The notes below the pieces were generated by a model. That model was not told where the DNA came from. It did no database searches and saw only the letters and a program-made list of their open reading frames with translations. Shown here one piece after another: positions 33,440 to 42,448 of a DNA stretch of 45,012 nucleotides (position 1 is the first letter of the stretch; each line of letters opens with the position of its first letter). The stretch spans positions 67,010 through 112,021 of the forward strand of contig DDQW01000024.1 in assembly GCA_002342805.1 (NCBI GenBank), in the 5' to 3' direction. This DNA comes from Clostridiales bacterium UBA2432 (GTDB lineage: Bacteria; Bacillota; Clostridia; Lachnospirales; Vallitaleaceae). Made by a program: the position numbers and the translations under genes.

Positions 33440-34207
33440 GTGAGTGTTGAACTATTAGACCGCACCAGAAAAATCAATAAGCTTTTACAAAAAACAGGAA
33501 CAGAGCGAGTGGTTTTTCAAGACATTTGTGAAGTAATGAGTGACATTTTAGATTCAACGGTATTAGTGCTTAGTAAAAAGGGAAAGTTACTGGCACAATA
33601 TTCTAAACAAACCATTGAACCGATTACAGAATTATTAACCTCTGAGAATAAAGAGATTATTGATTTACAGTTAAACGAACGATTATTAAACATTTTGTCC
33701 ACCAAAGAAAATATTAATTTTCTCACTTTAGGAATCAAAAAAATATACACAGAAGAGGGATATATTGGTATGGTTTCTCCTATCGATATTGCAGGAGAAC
33801 GTTTAGGTACATTAGTGATGTATCGATTGCATTCGTTTTATGATATCGAAGATATTATATTGGCTGAATATGGTTCGACGGTTGTGGGATTGGAAATCAT
33901 GCGTTCGATTAATGAAGAAAATTCAGAAGAGCTCAGAAAGAGTAGTATTGTGAAATCAGCAGTAGGAACACTCTCTTTTTCTGAACAGGAAGCTATTAAG
34001 CATATTTTCGACGAATTGGATGGGAATGAAGGCATTCTTGTTGCTTCAAAAGTGGCGGATCGTGTAGGTATTACACGAAGCGTTATCGTTAATGCGCTAC
34101 GTAAGTTTGAAAGTGCAGGGGTGATTGAATCCAGATCATTGGGGATGAAGGGAACGTATATTAAGATTTTAAATAGTATTTTAAAAGATGAAATTGATAA
34201 AATATAA
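33440..34207 (+). CDS. codY: GTP-sensing global regulator CodY
   Basis: 255 residues with a GTG start behind AGGAGGAAAAAGG. An N-terminal GAF domain (about 1-155) binds branched-chain amino acids and the C-terminal winged helix (about 197-243, VASKVADRVGITRSVIVNALRKFESAG region) binds DNA. The opening LLDRTRKINKLLQKTG is typical. CodY represses nitrogen, motility and competence genes in nutrient-rich conditions. It lies directly upstream of the flagellar operon as in Bacillus, but with its own terminator between. trmFO, xerC and hslVU, which separate topA and codY in Bacillus, are absent here. Confidence 0.97.
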   Translation: MSVELLDRTRKINKLLQKTGTERVVFQDICEVMSDILDSTVLVLSKKGKLLAQYSKQTIEPITELLTSENKEIIDLQLNERLLNILSTKENINFLTLGIKKIYTEEGYIGMVSPIDIAGERLGTLVMYRLHSFYDIEDIILAEYGSTVVGLEIMRSINEENSEELRKSSIVKSAVGTLSFSEQEAIKHIFDELDGNEGILVASKVADRVGITRSVIVNALRKFESAGVIESRSLGMKGTYIKILNSILKDEIDKI

Positions 34208-34218
34208 AGTGATGAGAT

Positions 34219-34252
34219 ATAAGAAGAGATGCATTGTCTCTTCTTATTTTTA
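34219..34252 (+). terminator. Terminator after codY
   Basis: Stem AAGAAGAGA (34221-34229) and TCTCTTCTT (34237-34245), extended by two A-T pairs, 7-base loop, followed by a T-run. Confidence 0.92.
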
Positions 34253-34288
34253 AAAGGTCAATATAATTTACTTTTTTCAAAATAGCGG

Positions 34289-34317
34289 TTGTGTTCTTAA
34301 CAATAAACTGATACAAT
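34289..34317 (+). promoter_or_regulatory. Probable promoter of the flagellar operon
   Basis: TTGTGT (34289-34294), 17-base spacer, -10 TACAAT (34312-34317) with an extended TG at 34309-34310. It lies between the codY terminator and flgC and looks SigA-like, not SigD-like. Confidence 0.6.
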
Positions 34318-34349
34318 GTATGATAGATTAAACTGAAAGGAGTATGGGG

Positions 34350-34799
34350 ATGTCTTTTTTTGATTCGATGAATGTTAGTGCAACGGGAATGACAGCACAG
34401 CGATTACGCATGGATACAATATCGCAAAATATTGCAAATGTAAACACAACAAAAGGTGATGATGGACAAGCGTATCGAAGAAAAACGGTTGTATTTCAAG
34501 AGATTAATGACGGCAAGAATTTTCGATCACATTTAAATCGATATATGCAAAAAGGTAACCAACCAACGAGTGGTGGAGTAAAGGTGCGTCAAATTATCGA
34601 AGATAATTCACCGTTGACCCAAGTATATGATCCTTCTCATCCAGATGCGAATGAACAAGGATATGTCGAGATGCCAAACGTGAATGTCGTTGAAGAGATG
34701 ACCAATCTTATATCTGCAAACCGTTCATATGAGGCAAATATCACCGCGTTTAATGCAACGAAAGCAATGGCAGCAAAAGCATTAGAAATCGGAAGATAA
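34350..34799 (+). CDS. flgC: Flagellar proximal rod protein FlgC
   Basis: 149 residues from the ATG at 34350, with GAAAGGAG at 34335-34342. The N-terminal rod signature ISQNIANVNTT and the C-terminal NVNVVEEMTNLISANRSYEANITA are typical of FlgC, not FlgB. It is the first gene of the operon; flgB, its usual upstream partner, is not present between codY and flgC. The rod is assembled outside the cytoplasmic membrane via the flagellar type III export system. Confidence 0.95.
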   Translation: MSFFDSMNVSATGMTAQRLRMDTISQNIANVNTTKGDDGQAYRRKTVVFQEINDGKNFRSHLNRYMQKGNQPTSGGVKVRQIIEDNSPLTQVYDPSHPDANEQGYVEMPNVNVVEEMTNLISANRSYEANITAFNATKAMAAKALEIGR

Positions 34800-34813
34800 T
34801 CTGAGGTGAAATG

Positions 34814-35116
34814 ATGGACATTAGAAGTATTAATAATTTGATCAGTGAGCTTCCCAAAGTGGGAATGCAACAAAAAGAAACAAATACAACAGTTTTTTCA
34901 GACATGTATAAGTCGGCAATTAATATGTTGGATCAAACGAATACCCTACAAAAACAAGCTGAACAATCAGCGATGAGTTTTGCCATTGGTGATATTGATA
35001 ATATTCATGAAGTAATGATTGCGCAAGAAAAGGCGACAGTTGCTCTTCAATATACGGTTCAAATTAGGGATAAAGTCTTGGAAGCATATAATGAAATCAT
35101 GCGAATGCAAATATAA
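34814..35116 (+). CDS. fliE: Flagellar hook-basal body protein FliE
   Basis: 100 residues from the ATG at 34814, which fits GAGGTGA at 34803-34809 better than the ATG at 34811. The C-terminal half (GDIDNIHEVMIAQEKATVALQ, given here as NIHEVMIAQEKA) is the family hallmark. FliE links the MS ring to the proximal rod. It sits between flgC and fliF in the conserved order. Confidence 0.93.
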   Translation: MDIRSINNLISELPKVGMQQKETNTTVFSDMYKSAINMLDQTNTLQKQAEQSAMSFAIGDIDNIHEVMIAQEKATVALQYTVQIRDKVLEAYNEIMRMQI

Positions 35117-35139
35117 ATAAATTCAATGAGGTGTAGGAA

Positions 35140-36753
35140 ATGCCCGAGTTTTTGAATCGGATATCAAATCAATTAACGGAGTTTTGGGATAAATATTCAA
35201 CGAAACAAAAGATACAAATGGTGGCAACGATTGCTATAGGAATTATAGCTTTGGTTGCTCTTGTGATGTTCTTAAATCGCCCACAATACGAACTTTTACA
35301 AGGTGATTTAGAGCCCTCTCAAGTGAATGTCATCGTAGAGACATTAAATACGGCAGGCATTAATAATCAAGTTGGTGACGATGCCAGAAGTATTTATGTT
35401 GAACAAGGTAGCACACGAGATGCGACCTTAGCCTTGGCGGAGATAGGTATCTTATCTGGTGACGATCTTACCTATGATGATTTGTTTGAGAGCTCAATTA
35501 TGACAACAGAATCAGAAAGAGCCTTAAAACGAAAAGAATTTTTAAAAACAAGTCTTGCAAATACAATTGAACTGATTGAAGGTGTAGAACAAGCAGAAGT
35601 AGAATTAGTCATGCCTGAATCAGATCGAACGATCTTAGATGAAGCAAAAGAATCCAAAGCAAGTATACTTATTACGACAAATGAAAAATTAGCAAGTGGC
35701 AGTGTTGAGAGTATTGCAAAGCTGGTTGCAACAGGTGTTGATAATCTTTCTTTAAATAATGTAACAGTTATTGATTCTACAGGAAGGTTATTGTTTGATG
35801 GGCAAACAGTGACAGATAGTATAGGGAATATTTCATCAAGAACTGAGTATGAGATGCAAAAAGAATTGATGGTTAAAAGTAATGTACGTTCTATTTTGCT
35901 GTCTGCAGGTGAGTATGATGATGCAATGGTTACGGTTGATTTAATCATTGATTTTGATGAATTAGAACAGGTGACTGAACGGCATAGTACACAAGATGGA
36001 ACGAATACGGGTATTATCGTCGAAGATAACACTTACCTTGAAGAGTCCGAAAATGCCACGACAGGTGGGGTCCCGGGAACAGATGCTAATGGTGTTACAG
36101 ACACAATGATTGCCGATGGTAATGAATCGACAGTAACGATAGAAGAACGTAACGTTGTTTATACATATGACACCGAAGTAGCTACCGCAGTAAAAGCTAT
36201 TGGTGGCGTAATTTATGATGATTCAACGGTTTCTGTCTCACTGACAAAATACCGAACTTACGACCAAGGAATATTAGAAAGCCAAGAAGACGGTATTTTA
36301 GCAGGAAGAACTTGGGAACAGTTTAAATATGACATCATGCAAGAAGGACGAACAAAAATCGAAGATATTGATGAGGATATCGTAGAGATGATTCGAATGG
36401 CGAGCAATGTCGATAATGTGATGGTTCTTGCATATGAAGTCCCAAGATTTATTGATCGTGAAGCAGAAGAATCAAATATGAGCGATTATCTATTAATCGG
36501 TATCATTGTTTTGATGATCTTATTACTTGGATATGCAGTGTATAAAGGTACTGAACCAGTAGAAATTAGAGAGATTGAACCGGAATTATCCGTTGAAGAA
36601 ATGTTGGCATCAACACGTCAGGTATCAGATTTGGATTCGATTGAATTTGATGGGAAAAGTGATGCAAGAGTACAAATTGAAAACTTTGTAGAAGATAATC
36701 CGGATGCAGTGGCTTTATTATTAAGAAACTGGTTAAATGAAGATTGGGAGTGA
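35140..36753 (+). CDS. fliF: Flagellar MS-ring protein FliF
   Basis: 537 residues, with membrane helices at about 26-45 and 446-466. The YscJ-type ring-building motifs follow the first helix (QYELLQGDLEPSQ, then ALAEIGILSGDD). A central region contains a variable acidic loop rich in Thr/Gly (about 300-335). The short cytoplasmic tail (DARVQIENFVEDNPDAVALL, given here as ENFVEDNPDAVA) is the FliG-binding segment. GAGGTG precedes the ATG. Confidence 0.96.
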   Translation: MPEFLNRISNQLTEFWDKYSTKQKIQMVATIAIGIIALVALVMFLNRPQYELLQGDLEPSQVNVIVETLNTAGINNQVGDDARSIYVEQGSTRDATLALAEIGILSGDDLTYDDLFESSIMTTESERALKRKEFLKTSLANTIELIEGVEQAEVELVMPESDRTILDEAKESKASILITTNEKLASGSVESIAKLVATGVDNLSLNNVTVIDSTGRLLFDGQTVTDSIGNISSRTEYEMQKELMVKSNVRSILLSAGEYDDAMVTVDLIIDFDELEQVTERHSTQDGTNTGIIVEDNTYLEESENATTGGVPGTDANGVTDTMIADGNESTVTIEERNVVYTYDTEVATAVKAIGGVIYDDSTVSVSLTKYRTYDQGILESQEDGILAGRTWEQFKYDIMQEGRTKIEDIDEDIVEMIRMASNVDNVMVLAYEVPRFIDREAEESNMSDYLLIGIIVLMILLLGYAVYKGTEPVEIREIEPELSVEEMLASTRQVSDLDSIEFDGKSDARVQIENFVEDNPDAVALLLRNWLNEDWE

Positions 36754-36757
36754 TACG

Positions 36758-37759
36758 ATGGCTGATTATAAAGGAATACAGAAAGCAGCAATTTTATTAA
36801 TTGCATTAGGTCCTGAAAAATCTTCACAAATTTTTAAGCATTTAAAAGAAGAAGAGATTGAACAGTTGACTTTAGAAATTGCAAATACACGAAGTGTCAG
36901 TCCTGAAGTAAAAGAAAATATTATTAAAGAATTCTATGAAATTTGTATAGCGCAGCAATATATTGCTGAAGGTGGTATAGGTTATGCAAAAGATTTATTG
37001 GAAAAGGCCTTAGGATCTGACAAAGCCATGGAAGTCATTGGACGTTTGACATCCTCTTTACAAGTGCGACCTTTTGAATTCATTCGAAAAACAGAACCGA
37101 GTCAATTATTGAACTTTATACAGGACGAACACAATCAAACCATTGCCTTAATACTATCCTATTTAAGTGCAGCACAAGCATCGATGATTTTAGCTGCATT
37201 ACCTCAGGAAAAACAAGCGGATGTAGCTAGACGTATTGCATCGATGGATCGAACCTCTCCAGATGTCATCAAAGATGTCGAAGATATTTTGGAGCGAAAG
37301 CTTTCATCTTTAGTCACACAAGACTATACAATTGTTGGTGGTGTTGATGCTATTGTTCAAATATTAAACTCTGTTGATCGAAGTACAGAAAAACATATTA
37401 TGGAAACCTTAGAAATAGAAGATGCTGATTTAGCGGAAGAGATTCGCAAGAAAATGTTTGTATTTGAAGATATTCTATCGCTTGATGATCGATCCATTCA
37501 ACGGGTACTTCGTGAAGTGGATAATAACGATTTGGGTATTGCCTTAAAAGGTGCGGTTGAAGAAGTTCAAAATGTTATTTTTAATAACTTATCTAAACGA
37601 TTGGCAACAATGATTCGAGAAGAAATGGAATATATGGGACCTGTACGGTTAAAAGACGTTGAAGAAGCACAACAAAAGATTGTAAATATTATACGTAAAC
37701 TTGAAGACAGTGGAGAGATTGTTATCAGCCGTGGTGGAGGTGACGAAATCATTGTCTAG
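36758..37759 (+). CDS. fliG: Flagellar motor switch protein FliG
   Basis: 333 residues from the ATG at 36758, 4 bases after fliF, with GGGAG at 36746-36750. Three armadillo-type domains are recognisable: the FliF-binding N-domain (KAAILLIALGPEKSSQIF), the middle domain, and the C-domain with MFVFEDI and DDRSIQRVLREVD. The nearly invariant EHPQ motif of the middle domain reads EHNQ here (residues 124-127). FliG carries torque between stator and rotor and binds FliM and FliF. Confidence 0.96.
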   Translation: MADYKGIQKAAILLIALGPEKSSQIFKHLKEEEIEQLTLEIANTRSVSPEVKENIIKEFYEICIAQQYIAEGGIGYAKDLLEKALGSDKAMEVIGRLTSSLQVRPFEFIRKTEPSQLLNFIQDEHNQTIALILSYLSAAQASMILAALPQEKQADVARRIASMDRTSPDVIKDVEDILERKLSSLVTQDYTIVGGVDAIVQILNSVDRSTEKHIMETLEIEDADLAEEIRKKMFVFEDILSLDDRSIQRVLREVDNNDLGIALKGAVEEVQNVIFNNLSKRLATMIREEMEYMGPVRLKDVEEAQQKIVNIIRKLEDSGEIVISRGGGDEIIV

Positions 37760-38516
37760 AATTGTGAAGTCCAATTTTGTCTCATTTACAGAACAAAAAA
37801 AAGAAATCAAGATTATTGCTAACAATGATCCGAAAGTATTAAAAAGTTCAATTAAAGCTGTAGAACATATAGAGGACCTTCATACAGATGAGATGCCTGA
37901 TTTACATGAAGATTTGGATGCGCTTAAAGAAAAAATTACTGAAGAAGCCTATGATAAGGGATTAGAATTAGGACAACAAAAAGGATATGAAGAAGGCTAT
38001 AAAAAAGGATATGAAGAAGGCAAGGCAACAGGTCAGGATGAGGGGCGACGTTTATTAGAAACAGAACGTGATGCTCTATACCAAGAAATTGAACACTTAC
38101 GTGCTGAGAACAATGAACAATTCGAAGCTCAAAAAAAAGCCCTTGAGCCCAAAATGTTATACATTATTGAAGCTCTTGTTACAAAGCTCATAGGTATTCA
38201 AAGCGTAAGTCAGGATACAATCATGTACTTAATAAAAAGTGGTATGAATGAGTTGGATTTACACGGAGATCTTGTTATTAAAGTTTCTTCCTTTGACGTC
38301 GACGAAGTATTAGAACATAAACAAGGTATCGTTGAGGGACTGAGTGAAAAGATTGATGTGGAGATTCTTGTCGATCAACAGTTGGAAAAAAATGAATGTA
38401 TCATCGAAACCAATATGGGAAGTATCGATTGCTCGTTAGGTACCCAAATGGAAGCCTTATTACAGGAACTTAGACTCATAAGAGAAAGCTTGGAAGGTGA
38501 TGGTTTTAATGCCTGA
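37752..38516 (+). CDS. fliH: Flagellar export apparatus protein FliH
   Basis: 254 residues from the TTG at 37752, which gives the typical opening SRIVKS and is correctly spaced from GGAGGTGA at 37736-37743. The gene overlaps fliG by 8 bases. Residues about 68-98 contain the GxxxG-type repeats of FliH (KGYEEGYKKGYEEGKATG), forming a helical dimer, followed by a coiled coil and the C-terminal domain that binds the ATPase FliI. Confidence 0.9.
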   Translation: MSRIVKSNFVSFTEQKKEIKIIANNDPKVLKSSIKAVEHIEDLHTDEMPDLHEDLDALKEKITEEAYDKGLELGQQKGYEEGYKKGYEEGKATGQDEGRRLLETERDALYQEIEHLRAENNEQFEAQKKALEPKMLYIIEALVTKLIGIQSVSQDTIMYLIKSGMNELDLHGDLVIKVSSFDVDEVLEHKQGIVEGLSEKIDVEILVDQQLEKNECIIETNMGSIDCSLGTQMEALLQELRLIRESLEGDGFNA

Positions 38517-39834
38517 TATAGACTTTAAAAAATACGATAAACTCATGGCTAAATCATATATCAAACAAATGGGAAGAGTGGTAAAAATTGTCGGGTTAAC
38601 GATTGAGTCGCTAGGTCCTCAAGTTTCAGTAGGCGATGCATGTATGATTACGTCAGGAAATCATCACAAAAAAGTTTTAGCAGAAGTTGTTGGATTTAAA
38701 GATAATCGAATATTGTTGATGCCTCTTGATGACATGGAAGGAATCGGACCCGGAAGTTATGTGGAATCCATAGGACATCCATTACAAGTATCCGTATCTG
38801 ACCAATTATTGGGACGTATACTGGACGGACTAGGTAAACCGATTGATGATAAAGGCCCTTTATATACAGAAAAGCAATATAATATAGATAGTGATGCACC
38901 GGATCCTTTGAAACGCGATCGTATCAAGAAAATTTTGCCATTAGGTGTCAAAGCGATTGATGGTATGTTGACTGTTGGTGAAGGTCAAAGAGTCGGTATT
39001 TTTGCCGGAAGTGGTGTTGGAAAAAGTACCTTACTAGGAATGATTGCAAAAAACACAAAAGCGGATGTAAATGTTATTGCCTTAATTGGTGAGCGAGGTC
39101 GTGAAGTTCGGGAATTTATTGAAAGAGATCTGGGCAAAGAGGGTCTAAAACGTTCGGTCGTCGTGGTAGCAACTTCGGATAAACCAGCCATGGAACGACA
39201 AAAAGCTGCAAAAACAGCAACAGCTATTGCTGAATATTTTCGTGATCAAGGCAAAAGCGTTTTACTTATGATGGACTCCTTAACACGATTTTCTATGGCA
39301 CAACGTGAGATTGGTCTTGCTATTGGAGAACCACCGGTAAGTCGAGGTTATACTCCATCTGTATTTAGTGTTATGCCAAAATTGTTAGAGCGAACAGGAA
39401 ATTCTGATTGCGGTTCAATCACTGCATTATATACTGTTTTAGTTGATGGGGACGATATGAATGAACCGATTACCGATGCCGCACGTGGTATTTTGGATGG
39501 GCATATTGTTTTGTCACGACGTATAGCGAATAAAAACCATTATCCTGCAATCGATATATTACAGAGTGTGTCAAGGGTTATGAATGAAGTTGTATCAAAA
39601 GAACATAAGAAATATGCAAATTATTTAACAGCAATTGTTGCTACCTATAGAGATTCAGAAGACCTGATTAATATAGGCGCTTACTCGAAAGGGAGCAATC
39701 CTGATATTGATGAGGCTATTGATAAGATTAAAGCCGTTAACAATTTTTTGCGACAAGAAGTCGATGAACGTTTCGATATTGATGAAGTTACACGAGAACT
39801 AGAGAGTATCTATTCAAGTAGCACAAATGAATGA
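38509..39834 (+). CDS. fliI: Flagellar export ATPase FliI
   Basis: 441 residues from the ATG at 38509, inside the end of fliH, with GGAAGGTGA at 38492-38500. Walker A GSGVGKST at residues 167-174 or so, GERGREVREF, LLMMDSLTRFSMAQREIG and PPVSRGYTPSVFS are all as in flagellar ATPases. It energises unfolding and delivery of export substrates, regulated by FliH and FliJ encoded on either side. Confidence 0.97.
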   Translation: MPDIDFKKYDKLMAKSYIKQMGRVVKIVGLTIESLGPQVSVGDACMITSGNHHKKVLAEVVGFKDNRILLMPLDDMEGIGPGSYVESIGHPLQVSVSDQLLGRILDGLGKPIDDKGPLYTEKQYNIDSDAPDPLKRDRIKKILPLGVKAIDGMLTVGEGQRVGIFAGSGVGKSTLLGMIAKNTKADVNVIALIGERGREVREFIERDLGKEGLKRSVVVVATSDKPAMERQKAAKTATAIAEYFRDQGKSVLLMMDSLTRFSMAQREIGLAIGEPPVSRGYTPSVFSVMPKLLERTGNSDCGSITALYTVLVDGDDMNEPITDAARGILDGHIVLSRRIANKNHYPAIDILQSVSRVMNEVVSKEHKKYANYLTAIVATYRDSEDLINIGAYSKGSNPDIDEAIDKIKAVNNFLRQEVDERFDIDEVTRELESIYSSSTNE

Positions 39835-39847
39835 TAGGTGAAGAATC

Positions 39848-40291
39848 ATGGCAAAGTTTGATTTTCCCATGGAACAAGTATTTCAAGTAAAGAAAAAACT
39901 GGAAAAGCAAAAGCAATTAGAGTTGGGGAAAGCAATGCAAACTTTAAGTAAAAGTCAGGAGCGTTTATTGGAAATTGAAGGTCAACTACATGAAGCAAAC
40001 CAGCGTTTTCAAATAAATCTATCTACCGGTCGTGTCAACTCTTCGGAAATGAAAAGCGCACATGAACGTATTCGTTATTTTCATCAAGCAATGACTGAAC
40101 AAAAAAAGTTGATTCGACAAGATAAACTCAAGGTTGAACAAGCAAAAGAAGCATTAAAAACGGCCTTGCAAGATCGAAAAATATTTGAAAGTTTGAAAGA
40201 AAAAGCTTTTGAAAGCTATATAGAAAATGAAAAATTAGAAGAAGCTAAACGACTCGATGAAATTGTGAGTTACAAATATAGAAATTCGTAA
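39848..40291 (+). CDS. fliJ: Flagellar export chaperone FliJ
   Basis: 147 residues, almost entirely coiled coil, with the opening FPMEQVFQVKKKLEKQK typical of FliJ. It inserts into the FliI hexamer and helps hand substrates to FlhA. TAGGTGAAG precedes the ATG. Sequence conservation is low, but length, coiled-coil content and position after fliI agree. Confidence 0.9.
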   Translation: MAKFDFPMEQVFQVKKKLEKQKQLELGKAMQTLSKSQERLLEIEGQLHEANQRFQINLSTGRVNSSEMKSAHERIRYFHQAMTEQKKLIRQDKLKVEQAKEALKTALQDRKIFESLKEKAFESYIENEKLEEAKRLDEIVSYKYRNS

Positions 40292-40305
40292 TTAGGAGGC
40301 AGGTC

Positions 40306-41037
40306 ATGGCAGAAGAAATATCACAAAAAAAACGTGGTGGAAAAATACGAACGATAGTTATTATCGCATTAGTAGCTATTCTAATACTATTTGGTATTTT
40401 TGTTGCCCTTCTTAAATTCGATGTTGGTTCACTTGGAACCGAAATTGTTGGACCTGAAATTCAAAATATCCCCGGTGCTACGTTCATTCTTCCATCGATG
40501 CCTGAAACAGCTGACGATTCTTTGTCGGAGGAAGGCTATCAATCATTAGAAGAAGTTGTAGAAATATTAAAAGTTACCGAAAATTTACTTAAGGAAAAGG
40601 AGGAAGAAGCCGAAACACTTATTGAACAGATTAATCAGCTTCAAAATGAAAATGCTCGCTTACAAACCTTTGAAGATCGATATTTAGAATTCGATGAAGA
40701 AAAGGCCGAGTTTGATCGTTTTATTGTTGAACAATTTGATTCGGAAAGCTATCCAACGTGGTATGAAACAATGAATCCGGATAATGCGGCAAGAATCTAT
40801 GAAGAAGTTGTAAGAGAAGAAGCTAATAGCGAGGAACTTGAACAGCTCATTACAACATATGACGAGATGAAACCGGCAAATGCTGCAGCAATCCTATCAG
40901 AAATGAGTACGACGCGATTAGAGATGGTTGCTACAATCATCAAAAATCTGGATGCGCAACAAGCAGGTAAGATATTAGCTGCAATGGATACAAGTGTCGC
41001 AGCGAGAATTACAACATATCTTTATCCTGAAGAATGA
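40306..41037 (+). CDS. MotE/YlxF-like membrane protein
   Basis: 243 residues. One N-terminal membrane helix (about 16-38) after a basic stretch, an extracytoplasmic coiled coil (about 80-130), and a C-terminal helical domain resembling the MgtE N-domain (MNPDNAARIYEE, then MKPANAAAILSEMS). This is the layout of MotE/FlbB proteins and of YlxF, at the same locus in Bacillus. MotE links stator assembly to the flagellum in some bacteria; the role here is inferred. AGGAGGCAGG precedes the ATG. Confidence 0.87.
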   Translation: MAEEISQKKRGGKIRTIVIIALVAILILFGIFVALLKFDVGSLGTEIVGPEIQNIPGATFILPSMPETADDSLSEEGYQSLEEVVEILKVTENLLKEKEEEAETLIEQINQLQNENARLQTFEDRYLEFDEEKAEFDRFIVEQFDSESYPTWYETMNPDNAARIYEEVVREEANSEELEQLITTYDEMKPANAAAILSEMSTTRLEMVATIIKNLDAQQAGKILAAMDTSVAARITTYLYPEE

Positions 41038-41054
41038 AGCAAAGGAGGTAGTCA

Positions 41055-42437
41055 ATGAATAGTATTGCTATGAACTTCGTAGCAAATTTGATGAACACTA
41101 CATTTAAAGATGTGAATCATGTAAATCGTTCAGGACAAGGCTCGGATTCTTCAAGCTTCAAAGAAGTTATTCAAAAGACTCGAGATGTATCAAATAATTC
41201 TGAAGAGGGCCTTAATCGTAATGTGGAAAGTAAATCACAACCACAACGCTTTGAACGTCCCAATAAACGTGTTGAACAGTCATCAGAAAAAAATGATATA
41301 AAATCTCAAGAGAAGATTTCAAAAGAAGAAGTTCCTGTAGAAGTTGAAACAGGAGAGAAGAATGTCGTCACCAAGGATGAAAAAAACATTTCTTTAGAAG
41401 CTAACCAGCACATGGAGACGTTTTCATTAGAAATCATTCAAGCGATTGCGGATTTAATGAATGTATCCATTGATGAAGTACAAGCAACGTTACAAGAGCT
41501 TGAGATGGACATTGAAGATTTGTTTGATGTAGAGAAGCTTATGGAATTTGTTACTGTGCAGATGGGGCTTGAGTCGTCGACTGAATTATTGATGACAGAA
41601 GGTGCTGTTGAACAATACAAACAAGTAGCCGCTCTTTTAGAAGAGTTTTCTACAGCATTTAATGAACGCAAGCAATGGGTCACGGAACAAAGCGCAACAA
41701 CCCAGGGCAAAGCAGATGAACAAGTTACTCTTAGCACAGAAATAATTGGTGCCACCAATCAGAGTCAAGAACAAGCTGAGATGAATTTTTCAAAACAGGA
41801 GTCATCAGAGGCCTTTGAACCTGCCGACTTAGATAAGTCTCTACTAACCACAAATAGCGAAGAAAAAAATCAGATTCCTACAGGGTTTGAATCGACGCTC
41901 AATCAAGTGGTTACTGAAAAAGTGGAAACAATTGTTATGAATGGAGAGATAAGAACTGTTCATACAGAAATCACTGCAAAAAATGTATTTGATCAAATTG
42001 TTACAGGACTTAAAGTAGAAGTAACACAAGGAAAACAAGATATCATGCTTCAATTACAACCTGAACATTTAGGAAAAATAGCTGTAAATATTTCCAGAGA
42101 AAATGGCATCATGACAGGTCAATTTGTAGCTGAATCTGAAGCAGTAAAAAGTTTAATTGAAAAGAACATTCCTGCTTTGAAGCAACAGCTCGAAGCTCAA
42201 GGAATTGATCTTCGTGACATAAAAATAACTGTAGGCGATTCAAAAGCTTTTTTTGCCGGAAAAGATAGTGAACGTGAATCAGAAAAATATCAACAAACAA
42301 TGGGGCAGAATAAAAAACGACATTCAGGAATTGATCGTGTTCAACAGATGATCAATGAGCAACTTGAAGACGAGACACATGTTGAGAGAGCCAATCACAT
42401 GGATTCAGAGATGAGTTCTATTGAGTTTCAAGCCTAG
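41055..42437 (+). CDS. fliK: Flagellar hook-length control protein FliK
   Basis: 460 residues. A long, low-complexity Ser/Gln/Glu-rich N-terminal ruler region is followed by the conserved Flg_hook domain at about residues 325-400. That domain contains MLQLQPEHLGKIAVNIS, IPALKQQLEAQGID and LRDIKITVG. It measures hook length and switches export from hook to filament substrates. AAGGAGGTAG precedes the ATG. Confidence 0.94.
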   Translation: MNSIAMNFVANLMNTTFKDVNHVNRSGQGSDSSSFKEVIQKTRDVSNNSEEGLNRNVESKSQPQRFERPNKRVEQSSEKNDIKSQEKISKEEVPVEVETGEKNVVTKDEKNISLEANQHMETFSLEIIQAIADLMNVSIDEVQATLQELEMDIEDLFDVEKLMEFVTVQMGLESSTELLMTEGAVEQYKQVAALLEEFSTAFNERKQWVTEQSATTQGKADEQVTLSTEIIGATNQSQEQAEMNFSKQESSEAFEPADLDKSLLTTNSEEKNQIPTGFESTLNQVVTEKVETIVMNGEIRTVHTEITAKNVFDQIVTGLKVEVTQGKQDIMLQLQPEHLGKIAVNISRENGIMTGQFVAESEAVKSLIEKNIPALKQQLEAQGIDLRDIKITVGDSKAFFAGKDSERESEKYQQTMGQNKKRHSGIDRVQQMINEQLEDETHVERANHMDSEMSSIEFQA

Positions 42438-42448
42438 GAGGTGAATGT

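Noticed and set aside
35472..36032. 186-codon open frame antisense to fliF
   Set aside because: Composition is the Ser/Thr-rich pattern of a reverse-complement shadow, there is no ribosome-binding site and fliF on the other strand is certain.
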